DNA of 34,647 nucleotides from Candidatus Troglogloeales bacterium (GTDB lineage: Bacteria; Nitrospirota; Nitrospiria; SBBL01; SBBA01): contig SBBA01000169.1 in NCBI GenBank assembly GCA_005239925.1, positions 1-34,647 on the forward strand, in the 5' to 3' direction. Position numbers and translations under genes: made by a program. Below the pieces are notes generated by a model, which was not told the DNA's origin, ran no database searches, and saw only the letters and a program-made list of their open reading frames with translations. Positions within the stretch are counted from its first letter, which is position 1. Each line of letters begins with the position of its first letter. Positions 9,225-17,300 of this stretch are shown in pieces.

Positions 9225-9887
9225 ATGTCAGAAGAAAAGAAAGAAGAAGCAGGTCATGGAGAAGAGGAAGGGGAAAAGGCTAAAAAAAAGAAACTTCCGG
9301 TTCTGTGGATTATTGTAGGCCTTCTCGTTGTGTTAATCGCCGTTGGGGGGGTGTTGATTGTTATGTTGAGCGGCGGTGGAGGGGAGGAGAAGGCGGATAA
9401 GCATGGAAAGAAAGAACATGTAGAAGAAGAGGCGCATGACGAACATGCGGAGGAAGCATCCGCCGAAGGAGAACATGCCGCAGCCGAAGGGGAAGAAGGA
9501 GGTCATGGTGGCGGTGATGGAGAGGCGAATTGTCCGCATGCGGTAGAAGAGGGAGGAGGCCATGGCGCCCCCAAAGGACCAGTGTTGAAGGACATCTATC
9601 CTCTGGATCCCTTCATTGTCAATTTGTCCGGTGAATCCGAAAGGAACTTTCTCAAGGTGACGGTACACTTAAAGCTGGCCAAGGCCGAGTGTACACCCTT
9701 TGTGGATCCCCATGTGCCTGAAATTCGGGATAGCATCCTACTCCTTCTATCGAGCAAAGAATACGAAATGATCAAATCGGTTCAGGGCAAGATGGAATTA
9801 AGGGATGAGGTATTGGAACGAGTAGATCACATTGTAAAAGGGAACCGGGTAAAAGGGGCCTTCTTTACCGATTTTGTGGCCCAGTAG
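9225..9887 (+). CDS. fliL: Flagellar basal body-associated protein FliL with His/Glu-rich linker
   Basis: TM helix LPVLWIIVGLLVVLIAVGGVLIVML, then YPLDPFIVNLSGESERNFLKVTVHLKL; upstream of fliM. Confidence 0.92.
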   Translation: MSEEKKEEAGHGEEEGEKAKKKKLPVLWIIVGLLVVLIAVGGVLIVMLSGGGGEEKADKHGKKEHVEEEAHDEHAEEASAEGEHAAAEGEEGGHGGGDGEANCPHAVEEGGGHGAPKGPVLKDIYPLDPFIVNLSGESERNFLKVTVHLKLAKAECTPFVDPHVPEIRDSILLLLSSKEYEMIKSVQGKMELRDEVLERVDHIVKGNRVKGAFFTDFVAQ

Positions 9888-10015
9888 GGGTGGCCCCCTG
9901 TGGCCGCCCAAAAGGTATGGTCGTCCAGGGGCAGACGCGGAGGTCTATTAGAGAATGTAGGGACGAACCTGTGTGTTCGCCCGAAGACGGGGTAGACACG
10001 GAGGTCTACCCCTAC
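9884..10015. repeat. GTAGGGG(T/C)GGCC palindromic repeat, copy 2 (compound)
   Basis: GTAGGGGTGGCCCCCTGTGGCCGCCC ... GGGGTAGACACGGAGGTCTACCCCTAC. Confidence 0.8.
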
Positions 10016-10030
10016 GAGTAGGGTGATGTC

Positions 10031-11014
10031 ATGACGGAGAAGATTTTATCACAAGATGAGATGGATGCCCTTTTGCAAGGGGTGCAGAGCGGCCAGATTG
10101 ATACACGAACGGCCCCCGGCCCCACGGCAGGGGTACGTCCTTATGACCTTCTCAACTTAAATCACTTTGTCACGCTACATCCGGTTATGGCCATCAAAGT
10201 GGTGAGTAATCGTATGATTATATCCTGCAGGGTGGCGATGCGAAAACTTTTTCGAAAGCCGGTTACGATGGAACTCACTATCGTCGAAATGAATAAGTTC
10301 GACACCTTCATAGAAACGATTCCCCCCATGAGCAGCTTTCACCTTCTGAAGGTAGAACCCCTGTCCAAGACCGTGCTTCTGATCCTGACGGCGGAGATGG
10401 TCTATTTTTTATTGGACCATTTCTATGGTGGTGGTGGAAAATTGCATGCCAGAACGGAGGGAGGATACACATTGATCGAGCGGATGTTTATCCAAAAGGT
10501 GGTTGATCTGCTTCTTTCTGAATTTCAAAAGGCATGGGACTTTGTGCGTCCTGTTAAGATTTCCATGACTCGAACCGATTCCACTGCACGAACCATGAGG
10601 GTGTTGCCCGATAAGGATTGGGTGGTTACCGCCCGACTTAAACTCGGTTTTGATGAGTCTGGACAGGACTTCTACTTCTGTTTTCCCTTTGCGCACCTTG
10701 AACCGCTTCGTGAGAAATTATATGGAGGTCATGAGATTCAAGTCATTGTGCGAACGGATAAGAGCGATGCGGCCTTAAAACAACATTTAATAGACAGCGG
10801 CTATGTGACCGCTGCCGTTTTGATTGGCTCTGCGGCGCTGACCGTTCCCGAAGTCATTCGGTTGGAAGTGGGCGATGTTGTTCAGTTGGATCGCAAAGCG
10901 GATGCGGACTTTGAACTAATGTTTGAGAATATATCCAAATTTTATGGTCGGCCGGGGACATTTGAAGGGAAGAATGCCTTCCAAATTAAATCACTGGTTC
11001 CGCCTAAACCCTAA
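10031..11014 (+). CDS. fliM: Flagellar motor switch protein FliM
   Basis: ILSQDEMDALLQGVQSG N-term and C-ring domain. Confidence 0.94.
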   Translation: MTEKILSQDEMDALLQGVQSGQIDTRTAPGPTAGVRPYDLLNLNHFVTLHPVMAIKVVSNRMIISCRVAMRKLFRKPVTMELTIVEMNKFDTFIETIPPMSSFHLLKVEPLSKTVLLILTAEMVYFLLDHFYGGGGKLHARTEGGYTLIERMFIQKVVDLLLSEFQKAWDFVRPVKISMTRTDSTARTMRVLPDKDWVVTARLKLGFDESGQDFYFCFPFAHLEPLREKLYGGHEIQVIVRTDKSDAALKQHLIDSGYVTAAVLIGSAALTVPEVIRLEVGDVVQLDRKADADFELMFENISKFYGRPGTFEGKNAFQIKSLVPPKP

Positions 11015-11084
11015 TCCGCCAACGGGCGGAGGCGAACTACAACTTCCATTGGTCGCTGTGGAGATGTAGATATCATCAACGAAG
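11012..11084. repeat. Post-stop intergenic repeat, copy 2 (degenerate)
   Basis: TAATCCGCCAACGGGCGGAGGCGAAC...CATTGGTCGCTGTGG. Confidence 0.6.
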
Positions 11085-11129
11085 CGTTTATGGTTGTAAA
11101 AGCTGGGTATGTAATGAAGGAGAAACACG

Positions 11130-11570
11130 ATGGCAGATGAAAAAGAAACACCCAAGGCCCCTGAAGAAAAGGCAGGGGCTGAACCGAGTGTAGGAGCAGG
11201 GGCAGAGCCAGGAGCGGGATTGAAACCCGATCCTGAATTAGCCCGGAAAAAGAAGGGGCTGCCTCCGTTTGGCGATCTTGAACAAAAGGTGGTTAATCCG
11301 GCCTCAGCGCCCGGCAATATGAATCTGCTTCTGGATGTTCCGATGAAGGTTGCCGTGCAATTGGGCAATACCCGAATGCTGATCAAAGAATTATTACAGT
11401 TGGGGCAAGGATCGGTTATTCAATTAGATAAGATCGCCGGTGATCCAATGGATGTTTACATCGGTGATAAGATGATTGCACGGGGTGAACTCGTTGTGGT
11501 CAACGATATGTTTGGGGTACGTATTACCGATATTGTTAGTCCGGTTGAACGGATTGAGACGTTTAAATAA
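11130..11570 (+). CDS. fliN: Flagellar motor switch protein FliN
   Basis: LLLDVPMKVAVQLGNTRMLIKELLQLGQGSVIQLDKIAGDPMDVYIGDKMIARGELVVVNDMFGVRITDIV. Confidence 0.96.
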   Translation: MADEKETPKAPEEKAGAEPSVGAGAEPGAGLKPDPELARKKKGLPPFGDLEQKVVNPASAPGNMNLLLDVPMKVAVQLGNTRMLIKELLQLGQGSVIQLDKIAGDPMDVYIGDKMIARGELVVVNDMFGVRITDIVSPVERIETFK

Positions 11571-11582
11571 GGCAGGATTATG

Positions 11583-11675
11583 GGTGCCTCTAAAAACTAA
11601 AGGCTCAACCCCCCTACCCCCCTTATCAGGGGGGGATATGTGGAAGTCTCCCTGATAAGGGAGATTGAGGGGGTT
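11583..11675. repeat. Inverted copy of the 1-80 repeat between fliN and fliO
   Basis: GTGCCTCTAAAAACT..GGCTCAACCCCCCTACCCCCCTTATCAGGGGGG...CCCTGATAAGGG. Confidence 0.8.
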
Positions 11676-11697
11676 GTAAGATAAGGAGTGAAAAACA

Positions 11698-11979
11698 ATG
11701 GACGTGTTTTTGAGCTTATTAAAAATGTCGGGGGCATTGCTGGTTGTGCTGGGAGGGATTGCGCTAACGGCGTATCTCGCCAAACGGTTTGTCTACCCAC
11801 GCCTGGGACTCAAACAGGCACCGATACAAGTCCTCGCCACTTCCTACCTGGGGCAAAAGAGACAAATTAGCTTAGTTGAAGTGAATGGCGTCTATCTCCT
11901 GCTTGGCGTGACCCCCAATCAGATTTCTCTGCTGACCCAGATGGACAAATTTCCTATAAACACGGGAGGAATGGCATGA
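11698..11979 (+). CDS. fliO: Flagellar biosynthetic protein FliO
   Basis: N-terminal TM helix plus VLATSYLGQKRQISLVEVNGVYLLLGVTPNQISLL; between fliN and fliP. Confidence 0.87.
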   Translation: MDVFLSLLKMSGALLVVLGGIALTAYLAKRFVYPRLGLKQAPIQVLATSYLGQKRQISLVEVNGVYLLLGVTPNQISLLTQMDKFPINTGGMA

Positions 11980-12755
11980 GAAAGGCGCAGATTCTCATTG
12001 CACTATTTATCTTGGGTATTTTTCTCTTTGGGCAGGGGGTTGTTTTTGCCCAGGAGGTGGCCGAATCCGTAGCAACCGAGCCGCCGCGTCCCCCCTTAAT
12101 TGCGATTACGATGGGGGAGACACAGAAGCCGTTGGCGGTGGGCATCCAGATCATGATCTTGCTGACGGTGCTCACACTGGCGCCAGCTATTCTGATCATG
12201 GTGACTTCGTTTACCCGCCTCATCGTCGTTTTTTCATTCCTAAGGCAGGCGCTGGGAACCCAGCAGGCGCCGCCGAATCAGGTCTTAATCTCGCTGGCCC
12301 TGTTTTTAACCATGTTTATCATGTCGCCGGTGATCACCAAGATCAACACCGAGTCGTTACAGCCCTATTTACACGAAGAGATTACGCAACAGCAGGCCCT
12401 TGATCGGGCGGAGGCGCCGATCCGTACATTCATGTTCAAGCAGGTGCGGGAAAAGGACCTTTCGCTGTTTGTAGATATTGCCAAACTTAAACAGCCCAAA
12501 AATTACACCGAAATCCCCACCCATGTGCTGATTCCGGCCTTCATGATCAGCGAGCTACGACTGGCCTTTCAAGTGGGGTTTTTGATTTTTCTGCCGTTTC
12601 TGGTCATTGATCTGGTGGTGGGATCGGTTCTGATGTCGATGGGTATGATGATGCTTCCCCCGATCATGGTTTCGCTTCCCTTTAAGCTGATTCTCTTTGT
12701 GTTGGCCGACGGGTGGTATTTAGTGGTCGGATCGATGGTGAAGAGTTTTGGATAA
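11976..12755 (+). CDS. fliP: Flagellar export apparatus protein FliP
   Basis: APAILIMVTSFTRLIVVFSFLRQALGTQQAPPNQVLISLALFLTMFIM. Confidence 0.97.
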   Translation: MRKAQILIALFILGIFLFGQGVVFAQEVAESVATEPPRPPLIAITMGETQKPLAVGIQIMILLTVLTLAPAILIMVTSFTRLIVVFSFLRQALGTQQAPPNQVLISLALFLTMFIMSPVITKINTESLQPYLHEEITQQQALDRAEAPIRTFMFKQVREKDLSLFVDIAKLKQPKNYTEIPTHVLIPAFMISELRLAFQVGFLIFLPFLVIDLVVGSVLMSMGMMMLPPIMVSLPFKLILFVLADGWYLVVGSMVKSFG

Positions 12756-12870
12756 TCCGCCGACGAGCGGAACCGCCAGCGGAAGCGAACGGAGCCCTCC
12801 CGCAGCCGGCGTTCCGGCCATTGGTCGGTCTGGGTTTGCTGATGTTGTTACACTAAAAGTTATCTACGCG
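12753..12870. repeat. Post-stop intergenic repeat, copy 3, with 18-bp insertion
   Basis: 22 nt and 14 nt identical to copy 1 on either side of CAGCCGGCGTTCCGGCCA. Confidence 0.9.
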
Positions 12871-12882
12871 AAGGAGTACATC

Positions 12883-13152
12883 ATGACGCCGGAATTTGTG
12901 ATCGATTTGGGACAGCGCACCATTGAAACTGCGCTTTTTCTTTCCGCGCCGCTTTTGATTTCGACGCTCATCATCGGATTGCTGGTCAGCCTGTTTCAGG
13001 CGGTGACACAGATTAACGAGTCCACGTTGACCTTTCTCCCCAAGATTCTCGCGGTTGCCGTGTCGCTGATGGTCTTTTTCCCGTGGATGCTGTCGCTTAT
13101 TGTCGGTTTTACCGCCAATATACTTACTCATATTCCTGACTATATTCGTTGA
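12883..13152 (+). CDS. fliQ: Flagellar export apparatus protein FliQ
   Basis: MTPEFVIDLGQRTIETALFLSAPLLISTLIIGLLVSLFQAVTQINESTLTFLPKILAV; ATG 12883 after AAGGAG; the ORF-track start at 12748 lies inside a repeat. Confidence 0.96.
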   Translation: MTPEFVIDLGQRTIETALFLSAPLLISTLIIGLLVSLFQAVTQINESTLTFLPKILAVAVSLMVFFPWMLSLIVGFTANILTHIPDYIR

Positions 13153-13159
13153 GGTCCCT

Positions 13160-14107
13160 ATGCATCCGATGTCATCTATGAATACCATTTCAGACGTTGT
13201 CGAAGTCATTTGGCGACACGAGCTGGCCTTCCTGTATATCATGACCCGGATCGGCGCCTTTACCGTGGCGATTCCCTTGCTCGGCAGCGGCGGCACCCCC
13301 CCCTATATCAAGGGGCTTTTTGTTGTGGCTGCAACGTTTGCGCTCTTTCCCGTTGTGCGTTACGCGTTTCCTGAACCGGCCGTTCCAATGTACAAACTCG
13401 ACCCCTGGATGTTCGTCATTGATATGCTTTCGGAAATCATGATCGGCATGGCCATTGGATTGGGGGTGCGTGCTATTTTTGCGGCGGTCGAAGTCGGCGC
13501 AGAGGTGTCGGGTATGCAGATGGGTTTTGGATTAGCGGGCGCATTTGACCCGATCTCCAATCAACAGGTCTCTTTAATGCGACAGGTGCATATCGCCCTG
13601 GCCGCGCTTATTTTTCTCACGGTCAACGGCCATCACGCCGTGTTGTATGCCCTGTCCAAAAGTTTTGAATGGGTGCGTCCGGCCGGATTTGTCATGAAGG
13701 GCGCACTCGTGGATCAGATCATTCGGATGGGATCGGATATGTTTATTTTGGGGATGCGGATTGGCGCTCCCGTGATCATTGCCCTGATTCTAGCCCAGAT
13801 GGCGATGGGGGTCATTTCCAGGGCAGTGCCGCAAATCCAGATTTTCCTGATCAGTTTCCCGCTAATGATTGGTATCGGCCTGATTGTTTTTGGCCTATCT
13901 CTTTCTCTCTATACGAGCCTTCTGCAGGGTCAGATGACTCGAACGCTAGAATTAAGATTGGTGGACGTCCTCATGAACGTGAGGCCCACAGACGAGCCTA
14001 TGGTTGCCGGCCATACGATTAAGGATGGCCCGGCCGAACGGCCCGCCTCCAAAGGCGCTATCAAACCCGTGGGTCATGGCGGGCTTGCGGATAAGGGGGA
14101 ATTCTAA
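13160..14107 (+). CDS. fliR: Flagellar export apparatus protein FliR
   Basis: FliR family membrane protein; ATG 13160 chosen (13169 and 13178 also possible); order P-Q-R. Confidence 0.93.
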   Translation: MHPMSSMNTISDVVEVIWRHELAFLYIMTRIGAFTVAIPLLGSGGTPPYIKGLFVVAATFALFPVVRYAFPEPAVPMYKLDPWMFVIDMLSEIMIGMAIGLGVRAIFAAVEVGAEVSGMQMGFGLAGAFDPISNQQVSLMRQVHIALAALIFLTVNGHHAVLYALSKSFEWVRPAGFVMKGALVDQIIRMGSDMFILGMRIGAPVIIALILAQMAMGVISRAVPQIQIFLISFPLMIGIGLIVFGLSLSLYTSLLQGQMTRTLELRLVDVLMNVRPTDEPMVAGHTIKDGPAERPASKGAIKPVGHGGLADKGEF

Positions 14108-15199
14108 ATGGCGGAGCAGCAGCTACAGGAACGCACTATACCCGCTACCCCACGACGCCGTGAAGAGGCACGGGAGCGGGGCGATATTGCCAGGTCGCGT
14201 GAGCTGATTTCCGCCGCCATTATATTGGCCGGTGCCCTGATCATTCTTTGGATGGGGGAAACCATTGTGGGTTCACTTATCGATAGCGTTTCTTTTAGCT
14301 GGTCGAACCTGTCAATGGCGCCAATGACACAAAAGGGACTGTCTGATCTGGTGAATAATACGATTATTGATGCGCTTCAGGTCGTGATTCCTCTGGTCGG
14401 ATTTTTTGCCGTGGTGGGTATTGTGGCATCAATTGGCCATTATGGGTTTATCTGGTCCGATCAGGCCCTGGCCTTGGATTGGAACCGTATCAATCCGTTT
14501 GATGGATTTGGCCGACTGTTTACGTTAACGGCCCTTTTTGAACTGGCCAAAACCCTTATTAAATTTCTGGTGATCGGATGGGTTGTCTACAAGGTGGTTG
14601 AACATGATATTCCTGAAATTATTACGACGGTACAAATGCATCCCAGGGCCATATTGACGCAGTTGAGCGATAAGTTGGTGCGACTGCTTCTCTATTCCGG
14701 GTTGGTGATGGCCGTGCTGGGTATTCTCGATTATGGATACCAATGGTGGGATCATGAACGTAAACTGCGAATGACGCCACAGGAAATGAAAGAAGAGATG
14801 CGACAAACCGAAGGAGATCCGTTCATTCGCGCCCGTATTCGATCTATTCAACGCGAGATGGCGCGTAAACGCATGATGGCCGAGGTGCCCAAGGCAACGG
14901 TGGTGATTACCAACCCGACCCATTTGGCGGTGGCTTTACGCTACGAGCCGACTAAAATGGCTGCGCCGCGCGTGGTGGCCAAAGGCGCCGATTATGTCGC
15001 ACAGGTGATTCGAGAATTGGCCGATGCACATGGCATTTTGCGTGTTGAAAATAAACCGCTAGCACAAACCCTTTATAAAACGGTTGACGTGGGGCAGGAT
15101 ATTCCCTCCCATCTATATCGGGCCGTGGCGGAGATACTGGTTTATGTCTATAAGCTCAAGGGCGGTTATCAGGGGGTAGTGAGGGCATCACATGGCTAA
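14108..15199 (+). CDS. flhB: Flagellar export apparatus protein FlhB
   Basis: TPRRREEARERGDIARSRE N-term; VVITNPTHLAVALRYEP (NPTH autocleavage motif). Confidence 0.97.
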   Translation: MAEQQLQERTIPATPRRREEARERGDIARSRELISAAIILAGALIILWMGETIVGSLIDSVSFSWSNLSMAPMTQKGLSDLVNNTIIDALQVVIPLVGFFAVVGIVASIGHYGFIWSDQALALDWNRINPFDGFGRLFTLTALFELAKTLIKFLVIGWVVYKVVEHDIPEIITTVQMHPRAILTQLSDKLVRLLLYSGLVMAVLGILDYGYQWWDHERKLRMTPQEMKEEMRQTEGDPFIRARIRSIQREMARKRMMAEVPKATVVITNPTHLAVALRYEPTKMAAPRVVAKGADYVAQVIRELADAHGILRVENKPLAQTLYKTVDVGQDIPSHLYRAVAEILVYVYKLKGGYQGVVRASHG

Positions 15200-17300
15200 G
15201 GCAGAAACAAAGGTCGCTAAAGTCGTTGTAGAGCAACCAAGCACGGGCTTTCAAAATGCGGATATTGTGGTCAGCCTGGGTGTGGTGACCGTTCTCCTGG
15301 TGATGGTATTGCCTCTTCCACGTTTTCTGGTAGACCTGTTGCTGGCGTTTAGTTTTACCTTGTCGCTCCTGATTCTCTTTGTCGCGATTTACGTGCTCCG
15401 CCCCGTTGATTTCTCCACCTTTCCTTCTGTGCTTCTTTTTACAACGTTGTACCGGTTGGCCCTGACCGTTGCGACCACCCGTTTGATTTTACTGCATGGT
15501 CATGAGGGGATGGACGCGGCGGGCCAGGTGATTCGGTCGTTTGGCGGATTCGTAGTGGGTGGAAATTATGTGGTCGGCACCATTGTGTTTACGATTCTGG
15601 TGATTATCAACTTTGTGGTGATTACAAAGGGTGCAGGCCGTATCGCGGAGGTCGCCGCGCGATTTATGTTGGACGCGATGCCCGGAAAACAAATGAGCAT
15701 TGACGCCGATCTTAACGCCGGTCTGGTGGATGAGGCAGAGGCGCGGCGACGGCGTGCGGCGATTTCTCAGGAGGCCGATTTTTATGGCGCCATGGACGGC
15801 GCGAGCAAGTTTGTTCGGGGAGACGCGATTGCATCCATTCTGATGATTATCGTGAATATCGTAGGTGGGTTGGGCATCGGTGTGATTCAGAAGGGAATCT
15901 CCATTAGCGAGGCGGCGCAGAATTACACACTGCTCACCATTGGAGAGGGATTGGTGACGCAGATTCCGGCGTTGTTGCTTTCGACCGCGGCGGGTATTGT
16001 CGTCTCCCGCGCGGCTTCGGCCGAGAATTTGGGTACGGAGGTGGGTCGTCAGATTATGAGATACCCTCAGGCGGTGATGGGCGCGGGGGGGATCGTGGGG
16101 TTTATGGGGCTCATTCCGGGGTTGCCTCATCTGGCCTTGTTGGCCATGGGAGGCGCGTTGGCTTATCTGGGATACACCTCGGATCGGTCGCAAAAAGAGG
16201 CCAGAAAGGCGCAGCTTCTGGAGGAACAAAAGCCGATTCGCCTGCCTGAAAAGGTGGACAGTATTGCGCCGTTGGACCTTTTGGAACTTAACGTGGGGTA
16301 TGGTCTTATCCCTCTGGTGGATGAACGGCAGGGCGGGGAGCTTCTAAAACGGATCACGTCGTTGCGCAATCAATTGGCAATGGAGTTGGGATTCCTGGTG
16401 CCTCCTGTACATATCCGTGACAATCTACAACTCAAACAGAATGAGTACCTGATTTTAATCAAAGGTGTGGAGGTCGCACGGGGCGATTTATTAAACGGCT
16501 ATTTTCTGGCGATGAACCCTACCGGTGTGATGAAAGGTGATATTCAAGGGGTGCCGACCAAGGAGCCTTGTTTTGGTCTGCCTGCCCTCTGGGTGACTCC
16601 CGAGGAAAAAGATCGTGCCCAGATGGCGGGATATACCGTAGTGGATCTTCCCTCCGTTTTGGCGACGCATATTACGGAAATCGTGCGTAATCATGCCTAT
16701 GAACTGCTGGGACGGCAGGAGACGCAGGGTCTGCTCGATCAGTTTAAAAAAGACTCCCCCAAGGTGGTTGAAGAATTGATTCCCGCGATGATCTCTCTAG
16801 GTACGTTGGTGAAGGTACTGAGCAATCTGCTTCGAGAACGGGTGCCAATTCGTGACCTACGCACTATTTTGGAAACCCTGGCGGATTATGCCCCGATGAC
16901 CAAGGACCCGGACAACCTAACCGAATATGTCCGGCAGGCCCTGGCGCGAACGATTACACGGCAATATCAAACCTCTGATCGCACGTTGCCGGTGATTAAT
17001 GTTGATCCCCGGCTGGATCAGAAAATTGCCTCTGCGATTCAGCAGACGCCGCAGGGGGCCTATCTTGCGCTGGACCCCCTTTTGGCGCAGCGGATTTTTG
17101 TAGCCGTGCGACAGGCGGTTGAACGGGTGTCGGTGCGCGGCATTTCTCCGGTTATTTTGTGTTCGTTGGCGATACGGCCTCATTTGCGGAAATTATTGGA
17201 ACGAATGTTTCCCTCCTTGGCGGTGCTTTCTTCCAGTGATGTGGCAGCCCAGGTACAACTTCAATCACTCGACACGGTGAGGGTCAGCGATGCGGATTAA
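15192..17300 (+). CDS. flhA: Flagellar export apparatus protein FlhA
   Basis: VDFSTFPSVLLFTTLYRLALTVATTRLILLHGHEG; MPGKQMSIDADLNAGLVDEAEARRRR. Confidence 0.98.
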   Translation: MAKAETKVAKVVVEQPSTGFQNADIVVSLGVVTVLLVMVLPLPRFLVDLLLAFSFTLSLLILFVAIYVLRPVDFSTFPSVLLFTTLYRLALTVATTRLILLHGHEGMDAAGQVIRSFGGFVVGGNYVVGTIVFTILVIINFVVITKGAGRIAEVAARFMLDAMPGKQMSIDADLNAGLVDEAEARRRRAAISQEADFYGAMDGASKFVRGDAIASILMIIVNIVGGLGIGVIQKGISISEAAQNYTLLTIGEGLVTQIPALLLSTAAGIVVSRAASAENLGTEVGRQIMRYPQAVMGAGGIVGFMGLIPGLPHLALLAMGGALAYLGYTSDRSQKEARKAQLLEEQKPIRLPEKVDSIAPLDLLELNVGYGLIPLVDERQGGELLKRITSLRNQLAMELGFLVPPVHIRDNLQLKQNEYLILIKGVEVARGDLLNGYFLAMNPTGVMKGDIQGVPTKEPCFGLPALWVTPEEKDRAQMAGYTVVDLPSVLATHITEIVRNHAYELLGRQETQGLLDQFKKDSPKVVEELIPAMISLGTLVKVLSNLLRERVPIRDLRTILETLADYAPMTKDPDNLTEYVRQALARTITRQYQTSDRTLPVINVDPRLDQKIASAIQQTPQGAYLALDPLLAQRIFVAVRQAVERVSVRGISPVILCSLAIRPHLRKLLERMFPSLAVLSSSDVAAQVQLQSLDTVRVSDAD

